DNA of 64,000 bases, taken from contig CM038466.1 of NCBI GenBank assembly GCA_021464415.1, positions 21,701,017 through 21,765,016 on the forward strand, written 5' to 3'. Under the pieces are notes generated by a model. It did not search any database and was not told where the DNA came from. It worked only from the letters and a program-made list of their open reading frames with translations. Made by a program: the position numbers and the translations under genes. This document shows positions 47,274 to 60,100 of the stretch, in pieces (position 1 is the first letter of the stretch; every line of letters starts with the position of its first letter). This DNA comes from Lonicera japonica. Its lineage: Eukaryota; Streptophyta; Magnoliopsida; Dipsacales; Caprifoliaceae.

Positions 47274-49842
47274 CATGCTCATGATAATCATGTTCGTTTC
47301 ACTCTTGATGATCTCAAACCAAACCAATGGCGTGAACGATTTTTCCAGTTCAAAGCGTGGATGATTGCTGACAATGAGCTCTATGATCTCAGTTCAGTAA
47401 TAAAAAGATTTTTAGCTCGTGTTGTTGGCAGATTGCATGATTGGTATGATGCTCTTGGTGAATACAGACAGCTCCAATTTCAGCAAATAACTTCCATCGA
47501 TGTATTCCTCGGATCCATTTATAATGAGTTCCTTGGAAATCCTACCAAGTTTTCTGAAATAGCTTGTACTGAATTTATGGGCATGAAGTGTTGCTCTCTT
47601 CAAGAAAAGGATCTAGAACACCATTATGATAGAATGTCAAAAAGATTATATACTATTGGTGGTCTTGATGATTTAAATCTGAAGCAAGTTTTCTTCCAAT
47701 CTTTCCCAGATGCTTTAGTCTCTGAAGCACAGAAAACATTGAAGATGCAGAATATTGAGCTCAAAGATCTCTCTGTTGTTCGTATTTATGAGCATCTTCT
47801 TGATTCTGTTGAAAGAATTTGTAATCATAAGAAGCTCATGGATGATATGGAAAAAACCAATAAGATGCTCAAATCTGCGTGTAACAAGGATCATTGGAAG
47901 ATCAAGTGTAAGAACAAAGAAGGCTGTGATTGTTCTCAACACAAAAAGGCTTACAAAAAGAAATTTCGGAAGCATTCCTCTCGATGCCACAGACATTCTG
48001 ACGATACTTTTGTCAAACCATTCAAAAGGAAGAAGTCCAAGAAAAAGAAGTTCAAGAAGTTTAAGTTTGTTATGAAAAGAAACTTCAGAGGAAAGAAATC
48101 CGACAAATGTTTCTTATGTCATAAGCCAGGTCATTTTGCGAAGAACTGTCCCGATTCTACAAAGAAGACACAATTCATGAATCTTCTCCATCAACTTGCA
48201 CCTGAAATTGCAGAATCAGATGTCGAATCAGTTCTTTCAGCCCAAGATGAGGCATCTCAAGGTTGCCTAATGCAATTAGCTTTCACTGAATCAGAAGCAT
48301 CAGACGCTGAATCAGAGGCTCCCAGTGAAATAGCTAGTTCAGATATTTCCACAGAACCAGAAGAAGCAATTAGGTCATTACAGCAACTTGCCTTCTCTCA
48401 AGAAGAATGTCTCATTATCCAGTTTCCACATGCCAGAGTCAAATTATTTACTGAGCCATATTCAAAACCCATAACCGTTTTAGCCCTTTTTGATACTGGT
48501 TCCTCCAAAACCATGATTAATCCCAGTTTACTTCATTTTACAATATGGAAACCTTGCCAGATAGCATTTCGAGTTGCTAATGGTGAAATTCTCTATGTTG
48601 ATAAAGTCAGTAAACCAATCCTTATCCAACCCTTTCCTGGTCTTCGAATCAAACATGCAGTATATGGTAGCAGTGATACCCAGAAGGAATTAATGATAGG
48701 ATGGGATTTTATCAAGAAAATGCAAGTCCAATTCGCGAATAAATGACTCATCTACAAGAAGCAGTTTCTTCCTTGGCATGACCCAGATGCAGCTCTCATG
48801 TACTATCAAGCTGCTCCAGCATATCCAATTGATCCAGGAATATCATTGGATACACTTAAAAGGAATCTTGTCACCATGTCTTGTGCAGACTCCCATGTTG
48901 ATTTCCTCACCAAATGTCAGAACCGGCTTTGGCGAAACAACAAGTTCTTTGTCACACTCCCCTTCAAGCTCAATGAAGATGTGAATCCAACAAGAGCATC
49001 TCATTCTGGAATGAATCCAGAACACCAGTCTCTTGCTCTTCAAGAATTAGTTTCTCTCAAACAGCAGCAGCTTATTGAAGAAACAACTTCTCCATGGGCG
49101 TGTGAAGCATTTTATGTGAATAAGCGATCTGAACAAGTCAGAGGAAAAATGAGGCTAGTGATAAACTATCAATCGCTGAATTATTTTCTAGCCATTGACA
49201 AATTTCCATTACCCCAGAAACATTCCCTGTTTAGCCATCTTTCAAATGCAAATGTTTTCTCTAAGTTTGATTTGAACGCCAGTTTTTGGCAGTTAGGCAT
49301 CACCCCCACTGATCGTCCAAAAACAGCATTTTGCATTCCTGGTTTCCACTACCAATGGACAGTAATGCCCTTTGGCTTAAAGAATGCTCCATCTGTTTTT
49401 CAAAAAACCATGATGTCTATCTTTGAACCTATTGCAGCAAATGCATTAATTTATATTTATGACATTTTGCTATTCAGCCAGAATGAAGCAGAACATCTTA
49501 AGCTCCTTCACCATTTTCATCACATAGTCCTAACACATGGAATTATGCTTTCTGAAAAGAAGATTGTTATTGGTACCACAGAAATTGAGTTCCTTGGAAT
49601 GATGATTAAGAATGGCAAATTCCAGCTCCAGCCCCACATTTCTAAGGATTTACAGAAGTTCCCAAACAAGTTAACAAGCAAAACTCAAATCCAGCAGTTT
49701 CTTGGTTTGGTGAATTATATGTCTCAATTTATCCAGAAGGTTGCTAAGTACACTGCTCCTCTTTTAGCCCTCTTGAAAAAATCACCACCTCCATGGTCAG
49801 AAGTTCAAACCAAAGCAATCAAGAAGTTGAAAGAACTCACTT
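46920..49842 (+). pseudogene. Pararetrovirus linker, capsid, protease and reverse transcriptase (plus arm)
   Basis: An open frame from 46938 runs through linker, capsid, zinc knuckle (near 48107-48150) and protease DTGSS (near 48495). It stops at TGA 48744-48746, where the minus arm keeps a sense codon. The same frame reopens and carries RT to the breakpoint at 49842. The RT box again reads YIYD. RNase H is absent: after GAACTCACTT the sequence changes to unrelated LTR DNA. It is truncated and stop-bearing, so non-functional. Confidence 0.9.
47274..49842 (+). repeat. 2.57-kb inverted repeat, right arm
   Basis: Partner of 44191-46756, separated by a 517-bp spacer. RNA read through both arms could form a hairpin stem of about 2.5 kb. 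Confidence 0.95.
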
Positions 49843-49960
49843 GCCTTCCCCATGGTTCGACCTCGGACTTACCGAGTATTTGTTATAACTTCATCGCCTT
49901 CACTTGGGTGTTTAAACTTGCTTTTTTTAGGCGTTGTCTCTCGCGAATTTGAAAAAAAAT
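49843..49960. repeat. LTR-retrotransposon end fragment
   Basis: The sequence CCCATGGTTCGACCTCGGACTT... with CACTTGGGTGTTT resembles the U5 end of plant LTRs. It starts exactly at the viral breakpoint and has no partner in the window. Confidence 0.4.
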
Positions 49961-50036
49961 ATAATTTATTTTTAAAAAAATTATTATTTGTTATTATTAT
50001 AATTATACTTGTAATATTAATTATAACAATAATATT

Positions 50037-51564
50037 AGGGATGGCAAAGGGTCGTCTTTTGTCTAAACCCGAACCCAACACGCTTAAAAACGCATCCCAA
50101 CCCGGTGTAGGTTTTTTTTTTAACCTAAATCCGTCGCGAATAATATATGCATAAACCCACTCCGCCCCGTGGTAATTACGCTATATTATAAGGAATAAAA
50201 TACTATAATAGGGGTGGATCGAGTCAAACATGTTAATTTTATGCAAACCCAACTTCCGCCACTGTGTCAAAAATAAAAAGAACTTACTAATCAACTAAAT
50301 ATAAATTTTAGCGGAATAATGTTTGGATTTAGAAATCAATTTTCTTGTATTTGTTAAGCACGCACAAAATTTTGAACTCAGGTATTTTCAAATATGTAGT
50401 TTTTGAATCTTAGATTTGTGAATTTTAAAACTAAATTCAATTATATAATTCAAATGCATCCTAAAAGAAAATAGGAAATAAGTTAAAATGGAAGTAGATT
50501 TCGATTGAATCTAAATTATATACAATTATAAATTAATTTTAACTCGTGGATATACTTTTCAATTTTGAAAAGGCTAATATTATTAAAAAAAATTCAAAAT
50601 TTTCATAAATTAAGAGTGGATTAACTGCAAGATATCGCAGATAGAAACAGAATCACCATTATAAAATATCATCATCTCAAATTTGTTTACTAAACATGAC
50701 ACATTGATTATTGAACTAAATAATTAATTATTTAATACTATACAAGATATATTTTGAGTGTTATTTAGGAAGTTGTACGCATACTTCCGTATCTGATTAA
50801 ATTAATAAAAGTTGAGTTTTTTAGAACATCTTAAATTAAGAAAATATGTTTCTTTTAATATTATTTTATGTTGTTGTGTTGAAATTATTATTTAGTTGAC
50901 CAGTGACTGATCAAACCAGTAGCACAAGCTATATGAGATACTTCAAATTAATTTTCGGCTTTTTATTAAGATATAATTTGTTACGAATGATAATAAAATG
51001 AATAAATTAAAAGTGTTATTGAAAGAGATGAGTTGTATGCAATTTGTAAACCTAATATATAAAGATGAAAATTCAACGTCAAATATATTTTGAAAGTGTT
51101 ATTTCTCATAAACTTATGTTATTAATTAATTATAAAATTGAAATGACGAAAATACCCATAAACACTTATTTTAATCCAAAATTGGGTTATCCTAAATTTA
51201 TTTGACAAATAAAATCTTTAAGGAATCTTAAAGTTTAATTAAAAAATAAAAATAGAATATGTCACTTTAACCTGCTATAAAATTAAAGGATTTGCTACGT
51301 TACCAATATGCATTAATTATTGTCAGTACCCATTGATAGGTAGAGAGAGAAAGTAATCAATGAAAACTTGTCCATATATATATATATATAATATTTATAT
51401 GTTACTGGGATAGGTTTGGGGTGGGTATCCTGCCACCCATCCCCGACCCGAACCCAACAAATTCTAAAAATCTATGTTCCTGTTTTTCCCCTCTATATAC
51501 GCTCATGTAGGGTTGAACACCCGTTGGGTACCTGAACCTACATGTTTTTTTTTTTGCCATCCCC
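50037..51564. repeat. Possible hAT-like element remnant
   Basis: AGGGATGGCAAA at 50037 pairs with TTTGCCATCCC ending at 51564, and ACCCGAACCCAACA occurs near both ends. hAT termini of this look are common in plants. No 8-bp duplication or transposase was found; the interior is AT-rich. Confidence 0.3.
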
Positions 51565-53798
51565 GGTAAATGGACCATCAAAGTCTCATAAAAATGTTTA
51601 ATAAAAGCTTTTGAGACCCACACTTTCACTTTTTTGTTTTTTTGTTTTGAGGGTTTATCTTCGCCGGGTGTTTGAGTGAGATCTTGCGCACCTTAACTAA
51701 TTCTCGTCATAGAGTGTCAATTATTGTTTAATAGAAATTTAATTTGCATATGTTGTGACTTGACAAAAATAAAAAGCCTACACTTTCATGGCTTGTACTT
51801 TGACTCCACGTGGGCTATGATACCACATGCTCAGTGGCGCTGACCCGAGTGGAGGCCCACACTTTCATTCAAGTTTATTAAGACAAATGGGACACAAATT
51901 GAAGATACAATGAGGTGTTAAGTGTGCTTTGGTTAACAATATATTTGTGAAAAATCTATTTTAGATACACTCAGTTAATAAGCCAACATGTCGACTATAC
52001 ATCATTAGTGTACTCAAGGTTTGTTCCTCTAAGTATACTCTTCACCATATCCCAATTAAAATCAGTCTTTGAATTATATATATCTTCGTTTTGATTTTCA
52101 TTACGGTATTTGTTTCGGGTTTATGTGAATTTATGTTTTTTCTTTTAAGGTTTTTAAGTTTCATATATATCTAACCCCTTAAAATTTTTGTATAATTGAT
52201 TTCATGTTATATCCATTTTGTGTTGTAATTGATTTTAGTTGTTAAATATATATATATATATATATAATAAAACGAGCCCATATATAGTCAATATATAGGG
52301 TATGTAACTTATTTTATATGCAATCTTAATTAGGACGTAAAAATATAATTAAATAAAAGGTGCGGTCCGTGTATATATAGTGCATGTGTGCTAAATCCTT
52401 GTATATATAGTATATGGTGTGAAAATCCCAAAATGAATGAAGTCGCTTCTTTTGCTATCTTGCTCTGAAAGTAACTTCTATGAGACATTATTGTAGGCGT
52501 GCATCAACATACCATAACCTTTTTAATTAAGTGTTTTTTATATCATATCCCCAATTGATTAATTAAGGAACAAAGAATTAATTGGAATAATTATGCAAGA
52601 TGAATTTATGAGCTGATCTTCCTATGCTGTTTGCCACCTAGGATCCAGTACAAAGCCTTTTGGATGGTTAAATTATTAATTCTACTTTTACATATATATA
52701 TAACAGATACGTGTATTAAATTTCCTGTATCAAAATGATATGGTATATCATTTGGTTCAAAGGATTTAGTCGCATATAGGTTGTTATCATTTTCAGCAAA
52801 GTATTATTGGGTATAAGTTTATGAATATATGTCTAAGTTCGAGTCCCGTTTTTCCATCCTCTCTCCCTTGATCGAATCACTCAAATGTATCTATTGCTTG
52901 ATTGTGTCCAAAAAAAAAAAAAAAACTCTTTAAATTTGATGTTAAATATAATATGAAATATTTCTGCTTAACCAAATACCATTTGATATAATCATTTTGT
53001 TTTAAAAATGTAATTCATACAAGCTAAAATTAGATATAACAATCACCCCATACTTTCTCTCTTGTATTAAAAAAAAATCTTTTCTATATTCCATATTTTT
53101 TTTATGCTAAATCATCCAAAATTCATATTGTTGAAAAAATTGAATCACAAAATCACAGGCATAGATCGATTAATGCATAAATAGTGTCGAAATAATCTTT
53201 ATAATAATGTCTAAGTCGTAAAGTCACGGACATCACCGTCACTGCTTTCATCACAAGTCCCTGAAATTCAGGCAACAACACATATCTACAAAGAATTATT
53301 AATGTGCTGTATTCGTCTATCTAGCTATCTTACATGCATGCACAAGCAAAAGTAACAAACAAGACAATTTTTTATTCGTTCTATCTTAACCATATTTGTT
53401 ATATAAAATAGACTAATTTTATTCTTGTGATTGATAATGTTATAATTTCCTCATAAAAATAAAATACTCAAAATGACAGTTTTCCACGTTTAGTAATCGT
53501 TTAACTGCATGATCCCTTTCATGGAATTATATTAATCTCCGTGGTACAATTTCTTGTAGCTTAATTATTATTTGATTTTCGATTTGAACACCACTATCCT
53601 AAGTTTTTTATGTGATATGATTGGATATTTCAGCAGGTAAACATGCAGTTTCATCTAGGTTAATTTTATTAATTGTTTTTCATGTAATCACGCTATATAT
53701 ATATATATATATTTATATTTTTTTTCCCTTTCAGTGGTGTTTGATAATGCACAATATCTTGGACCCAACTTCTTGTAACTACAAATTCTTAGTTCTAA
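51565..53798. other. AT-rich intergenic DNA
   Basis: No gene recognised. Apart from TA repeats (52246-52266, 53694-53710) and a SINE-like piece at 52780-52925, nothing stands out. Confidence 0.5.
52780..52925 (+). mobile_element. Possible SINE with poly-A tail
   Basis: A box-B-like GTTCGAGTCCC near 52837 is followed by TTGATTGTGTCC and a run of 16 A (about 52910-52925). The box-A region is poorly preserved. It resembles plant tRNA-derived SINEs. Confidence 0.4.
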
Positions 53799-54120
53799 GG
53801 CCTCGTTTGGTTCACGGATTTTAGTACTCGGGAAAGGAAAGTCGTTCCTTTCCTTTGTTTGGTAAGTACAAATTCCGGAAACACTTTCCCGAGAGAGGGG
53901 AAAGTAGGGGGTAAAACCATTCCTCCCAAAACACATGGGATTGATTTTCCCATGTGATTTCCAAGCATTTATTGCACAAATTTTAGACAATAATACTCTT
54001 ACTTAAATACTTTCCATTGTTTACCAAACACAAGAAAGGAAATTTGACAGGAAATTTACTTTCCCACCTCCATGGGAAAGATAGGGGAATTAATTTCCTT
54101 TCCGTGAACCAAACGAGACC
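53799..54120. mobile_element. Tourist-like (PIF/Harbinger) MITE
   Basis: A 322-bp element with termini GGCCTCGTTTGGTTCACGG and CCGTGAACCAAACGAGACC and TAA duplications at 53796-53798 and 54121-54123. It lies about 0.7 kb upstream of the LRR gene at 54846. Confidence 0.92.
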
Positions 54121-54845
54121 TAAATACGAGATTTTTCATGAGAAAATTTATATATACAAGGCGCAATAAAACATGTCTGAAACCTACAGTCTGAATTCAA
54201 TTATTGTGTATTTCTTGATGGGGCTATTATATATTATTTCTATATACAAGGTATTACCCCATACTCATGATATTCTGGCACTATTTAAAAAGCGCCCATT
54301 TTTGCTCACTTTGATGGTGCTTTAATTAGTTAAATCCCACTATTATTGGTATAATCCACGTCATTACCCACTTTCTCCCTCTGAAGGTATATCTAAGTTT
54401 TTTTTTTCTTGAATTCTTTGGCAGAAAATCAATAGTACCCAAACAAAGCATAATGACATATATATATATATATATATATCAATAATGTAACAGAATTCTT
54501 TTCCCAAATTGAAACTGTTTTCCCATCTTTCAAATAAATAAATTGATACTGTTTTGGTGGACATGCAGGATAAAGCAAGATTTTTCCAAGAATTGGTTTC
54601 AACTTCCAAGAGTGAGAACTTAATACTAAACTAGATCTTTATTTCCTCAAAATTAACCCTTGCCCTTGTCTGTAATAATAATTCAACATAAAACAAGGAT
54701 CGCCCTCAATAGTCAATACACTCCAAATTTAGTTGTCAATCTTGAATAGTACACTAATCCTTTTTTCTATTCTAACAAGTCATGTGCTGTAGCAACTATA
54801 TAGTTTACATGACACTGCCCTTTCACTCTCCTCCAAATTACTTCA

Positions 54846-56768
54846 ATGGAGATTTACACTCACACCAACACTTTCTTTCTCATCTTCCTCCCACTCCTCT
54901 CTCTCCTAACACAATCACAAGCATGCCATCCAATAGAGCAAGAAGCCTTACTGGACTTCAAGGGCAAAATCACCTCTGATCCATCAAAATTACTACGCAC
55001 ATGGACCCCAAAAACCAATTGCTGCACGTCATGGGAAGGCATTGCTTGTGACTCCTCCGGAAGAGTGGTCAACGTCTCCCGCTCCGGCCTGTCCTCCGGC
55101 GACGACTTTATCCTCGACACCTCCATGTCCGGCACCCTCTCCCCTCTACTTTCCAACCTCTCATCCCTTCAACTTCTTGATCTCAGTAACCTCAAGGACT
55201 TGCATGGCCAAATCCCACCGGAGTTTGGGCACCTAAAAAGCCTTACCCATCTCTTTCTTGATTCAAATAAGTTCAACGGATCGATACCCGTTTCATTTAA
55301 ATACCTCTTTAGGCTTCAAAAGCTTTATCTTAGTAATAATTTTCTCTCTGGTTCAATCCCTTCCCCTGTTTTTCAATCTTTAACTTCACTTTCAGAATTA
55401 GGACTTTCGGGGAACCAGCTTGCGGGTCCAATCCCATCTTCTGTTGGTAATTTGGTTTCTTTAATTAAGCTTGATCTCCATGAAAATAATTTCTCTGGAA
55501 GTATTTCGCCAAAAATTTTCAAGCTCAAGAGCCTTGTATATGTTGATATGTCCGAAAATCAGCTAAGTGGAAGCATACCAAAATCCATTGGTGAGCTTTC
55601 TAAGTTAGTACTAATATATCTCAACCAGAACCATCTTAGTGGGAGCATTCCTTCTTCTATAGGAGGACTAAATTCTCTAGTGTTCTGCCGGTTATCGGAA
55701 AACAAGCTCACCGGCAGTATTCCAGATGAGATTGGTAATCTTCCAAAGATCCAACGGCTGATTTTCGAGAACAATGATCTTACCGGAAAGCTGCCCTCCA
55801 CCATTGGAAGTCTCACCACTCTCACAGATATTTTCTTCTCAAATAACCACTTTATAGGAAAAATCCCTCGAAGTTTTGGCAATCTTGAGAACCTACAGAC
55901 ACTTGATTTGTCAAGAAACCAACTCTCGGGTCGATTGCCTTCTCCGCTTGCTAAATTGCAGAGGTTACAAACGATTGATTTGTCCTATAATCCACTTGGG
56001 CTCTTGCAGATACCTAGTTGGTTCGCAAATTTGAAACTTTTTCAGCTAATGTTGGCAGGAACTGGGATCAAAGGGCAGCTTCCAAAGTGGCTATCTTCAT
56101 CATCCATATCAGCACTTGATCTATCAAGCAATGAATTGAGTGGTAAATTGCCCCATTGGATAGGAAACATGACCAATCTATCATTCTTAAACTTGTCAAA
56201 AAACAGCTTCTATTCCTCAATCCCAAATGAATTCAAGAATCTCTCACTTCTAATGGACGTTGATCTCCACTCCAATAAGCTTTCGGGAGACTTAAATTCG
56301 ATTTTCGCGAAGAATGTCCAAGAACCACTTGGCCGTTATAACTCCATTGATCTTTCTTACAATATGTTCACTGGACCCATAAGTGAAACCATTGTGAATG
56401 AAACAGCAATGGGTTCTATAGTGTCCTTAGTTTTGTCACACAATGCTTTGGGAGGGACAATACCAAGTACATTGGGGCATTTTGTCGAACTGGTGGTGAT
56501 AAAGCTTGAGGCTAATGGACTTCAAGGGAAAATACCAGAGGAGCTTGGCAATGCAAAACAATTGAAGACAATTTTGCTCTCAAGAAACAGTTTGAGTGGA
56601 AATATACCAGAAAAAGTGATGATTTTGAAGGATCTTCAGGAATTTGATGTTTCTGAAAATAGATTAAGTGGGAAGATTCCTCCACATAAAGCTATTTTCC
56701 CTGTTTCTGCATTTTTGGGTAATGCTGGCTTGTGTGGAGCTCCACTTCCTAATTGTAAGCAGTCCTAA
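54846..56768 (+). CDS. Secreted leucine-rich repeat protein, kinase-less, intact single exon
   Basis: An uninterrupted ORF of 640 residues. Residues 1-26 form a signal peptide ending QSQA. Residues 27-70 form the LRR N-cap, with the paired-cysteine pattern CHP...NCCTSWEGIACD. About 21 plant extracellular LRRs follow (LxxLxLSxNxLSGxIP), interrupted near residues 380-410 by a less regular segment (PLGLLQIPSWF). The protein ends in a C-cap with GNAGLCGAPLPNC and stops without a transmembrane helix or kinase. It is probably an apoplastic or cell-wall LRR protein or a truncated receptor-like protein. Arabidopsis has kinase-less genes of similar layout, but I do not assign an orthologue. It is unrelated in exon structure to the LRR gene at 23666. 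The start is the first ATG before the signal peptide. Confidence 0.93.
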   Translation: MEIYTHTNTFFLIFLPLLSLLTQSQACHPIEQEALLDFKGKITSDPSKLLRTWTPKTNCCTSWEGIACDSSGRVVNVSRSGLSSGDDFILDTSMSGTLSPLLSNLSSLQLLDLSNLKDLHGQIPPEFGHLKSLTHLFLDSNKFNGSIPVSFKYLFRLQKLYLSNNFLSGSIPSPVFQSLTSLSELGLSGNQLAGPIPSSVGNLVSLIKLDLHENNFSGSISPKIFKLKSLVYVDMSENQLSGSIPKSIGELSKLVLIYLNQNHLSGSIPSSIGGLNSLVFCRLSENKLTGSIPDEIGNLPKIQRLIFENNDLTGKLPSTIGSLTTLTDIFFSNNHFIGKIPRSFGNLENLQTLDLSRNQLSGRLPSPLAKLQRLQTIDLSYNPLGLLQIPSWFANLKLFQLMLAGTGIKGQLPKWLSSSSISALDLSSNELSGKLPHWIGNMTNLSFLNLSKNSFYSSIPNEFKNLSLLMDVDLHSNKLSGDLNSIFAKNVQEPLGRYNSIDLSYNMFTGPISETIVNETAMGSIVSLVLSHNALGGTIPSTLGHFVELVVIKLEANGLQGKIPEELGNAKQLKTILLSRNSLSGNIPEKVMILKDLQEFDVSENRLSGKIPPHKAIFPVSAFLGNAGLCGAPLPNCKQS

Positions 56769-56854
56769 TACACTTGTTTAACAATATCTGAAATCATTAA
56801 AGTTGATGGTTCATATTTATTCAACACCCAAAAAATAAAACCCCTTTTTTCCTT

Positions 56855-57189
56855 GGGTGGTGATATTGGCACCCCAAAAATACTTGATAACACTCCCACT
56901 TTAATTCGGTCATTCGCAACCGAGTAAAGTGTCTATTATTCGGTTGTTGATGACCGAATATAAGTCTGTATACTCGGTTATTGACAACCGAATAAGGCAA
57001 TTTCAAGTTTTTTCAAATTTTATACTCGGTTCTTGACAATCGAGTAAGAAATTTTCAAGTTTTTTCAAATTTTTGCAAGTTTATATTCGGTCCTTCACAA
57101 CCGAATAACGTATACATTATTCGATTGCGAATGACCGAATTAAAGTGGAGTGTTTTCAAGAGATTTTGGGGGTGCTAACATGACCACCC
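56855..57189. mobile_element. Mutator-like MITE made of small hairpins
   Basis: A 335-bp element flanked by a perfect 9-bp duplication TTTTTCCTT (56846-56854, 57190-57198), the hallmark of Mutator-like transposition. The long terminal inverted repeats begin GGGTGGTGATATTGGCACCC on the left and, complemented, GGGTGGTCATGTTAGCACCC on the right, and extend about 70 bp. The interior is a series of mini-palindromes of the type TCGGTTNTTGACAACCGA. It starts 86 bp after the LRR stop codon, so it may lie in that gene's 3' UTR. Confidence 0.92.
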
Positions 57190-57198
57190 TTTTTCCTT

Positions 57199-60100
57199 TT
57201 GCCAACTTTACTGCACGCATATGTACGTACACGGCAAAGTTAAGCACAACTTTTTTCTGTAAAAGAGACAAAATTAATTTACTACTCGTATGTTTTCAAC
57301 AAATTTCCTTTTAGCTATCTGTATTATAAAAGCTAGCTAGGCTTGTATTAGCTACTTGCATTGGATATATATATATATATATTACTATTGGCTCTTACTT
57401 TGTCAGAAATTAGTTGAGTGTGAAATCCTGACATTAGTAGTAACTCCTCTTGTAAACTAGTTTTTGTCACAATGTCTAGAGAATTTACTCGGGATGCTTA
57501 TACCACCTATAAACTGTAATTATTCCTCCCACTTAAAATATTATGGATCATCTGATAATAGTCCAATTGTTGTGTAAAAAAAATTGGATTAGCCGGTAAC
57601 TTACTCTAAACGTAACATTTGAGAGTTACATCATAAGTAATATCTTGAGAATCTCTTATTCTTGACTTACATTTAACCCGAATTGGGAGGAATTAATTGA
57701 ACTGCATGCAAGCAAATTTGAACACTTTTTGCCTTTTAACTAAAAAAATTGAGTGTTTTAAACATATCAAACATAGGAGCAAGAACCAATATCATTATGT
57801 TCAATTCCCCACCCCCACCTTTTTTTAAAAATAGTATGTCTCAAACTAAGGTGGTGTTTGTTTGTGAGGCTTGAATTTTGGTCCATTTAGACTTCGCATG
57901 TTTTAAAACCTGCTTGGCGACTTTACAATTTTGTTAATTTATTTTGACTCTTAAAAATTCATAGGTTCTAGCTCTTCTCTCAGAAGTCTAAAAATTTAAT
58001 TTTTAAATGAGGTAAAATACCTCTTTTATTGTTGTCGTTTTAGCATTGGGTATGACTGTCCAAATAATAACTATTCAAATGTGTTATGTTGAAACAAACA
58101 ATACCGGCACGTATATTTTGACTTTTCACTCATAGTTAATTTCTTACTTAAGGAAATAATTAAAGAATAATATTAATATTATAAAATTTGATAGATTGAT
58201 AGAGCAAATTGACGGGCCTACCATGAATTTTTCAATGGGCTTTCCGAATGCTTATTTCGGTCTTACTGTGGGGCAAGAAAGTATAGTGATTTAACCAAAA
58301 AAAAAAGAAAATATAGTGATTTAGTTAAATTTTGACAAAACTATAATCCCTTCCTTCAAATTAAAAAATTTGCTCTTCTTTCTTAATGCCTCAGACAAAG
58401 AGGTTCCTTTTTTTTTTTTCACTTTCTAAATATAATCAATTTACTAAATTTCTAATAATGTTTGTCATTGATTGTATTAAAACCAATGTTTCTTCGATCA
58501 AGAGAAATAGTCTTAATTTGAAACAAAAAACAATATCTATGATGCTTTATAATCAAAAAAAAAAAGACTAATAATTAATCGATATGTATTTCAACCTAGC
58601 AATATTTTGCATTATATTCCGAATAGGTAACCATCTTATGCAAATAATATCGAAATATATTTCTCTGTATCAAAATAAAAAATTGCCATATATTACCAAG
58701 TTCCCACTAACTTCCGCGGACCACCTTAACTTAGAGGCCCAATCCTCTCGGAGGGCCCTGCCCAGGCTCAACCCGTAAGAAAAATAACACTTTCGAGTAT
58801 TGAAACGCACATGAAATCCACTCGGGGAATACTTTTATAAAGTGGGGAAAAATGACAAAAATGTGAATCTCCTTTTTTTGTTCTAGTATATATATATTTA
58901 TAGAGTACGTTTTAGCTGTGGACTAGTTCGTATACTAATAAATTTTTAGCGATAAAAAATATGTCGTTAATGATCGATTTATATGTCGGCCAATCTGCAG
59001 TAGAAATTTTCTATATCTATCTATATATTTGTTTGAATATGCATCTACTATATTGTTGATTACTAAGTTTATGAGAGAATGTTGAAACTGGTCCCATGGA
59101 CCACCACACCTTAATCACTAAAAGAGGAAAAAAGGAGTTCTTCATTATCGACTCCCAAATATTGTTGTCCGTATTGGAGACCACAACTCAAAGTGATTCA
59201 ATGCTCGTGAATGTTGAGCTATCACTCCCATTCAATCGATCTAGCTAGTGTTATGTTCTCTTTTGGAATGTTCAAAATTTTTTCATATAATCAATTTACC
59301 GAATTTTATAATAAACGATAGCTTAAAATATAGATAAAAGTTTTACTTTAAATTGTGTGACGCGTTGAAATTAGTATATTTTCATTTTAGCAAACCTAAA
59401 CCTATTTCGTTAAATCAGGAAGAGGAGAATGTTATTACTCTTGCAACTTTTAAGAGTCGAACTTGGAACTTTTGGTTCAGTTTGAGTCATTTATATACCA
59501 TAAAAACAAACTTATTTATTTTTATCAAAATGTATGATTGTATTCCTACATTCACTTGTCTTCTTATAATCTTTGCTGGTAAAAATATTTTCTCACATCA
59601 AGTCTAACAAGTATATAAATTATAGATTTATTGACTTTATTTAAAAAAAAATATTGTTAAATCAAAATAATTATAGACAGAGATTGGATCTATCATCTAT
59701 AAATCTTACTTAGGTTTCTTCTTTTTCAATTTTACTATATTGAACTACTAAGATTCCAAATTATGGTTTTAATTTGTAAGGCGAGACTTTTATGCATGAT
59801 CTATCCAATGTGGAAATTAAATAGCACAAGAAAACAAGTTTCTCCCTTCCTATGAATTATTTGTCACATTATGCAGAGATATTTGTAGCTAAATAACAGG
59901 GATAGGAATAACCCTCTTTCTTTGTTGTGAAGAGCTCCGTCAATTATCCCATACTCTATATAGTCTATTATGCCAACAAGAATGATTAATCGTTATTGGC
60001 GGCTCTATGATTGAATGATTATTGCTAGCTGTACGTTTAAACTTAGTGCGCCAGTAAAAATGTAAAATCACTCTAAAAAAATCAATTTTAACATTTATTT

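Noticed and set aside
39012..49842. Viral block as an ordinary LTR retrotransposon
   Set aside because: There are no LTRs or integrase. A 30K-type movement protein, the capsid-protease-RT-RNase H order and a single intergenic region with a tRNA-Met site fit Caulimoviridae.
59353..59607. 84-codon ORF near the end of the window
   Set aside because: No domain, no gene context, AT-rich composition.
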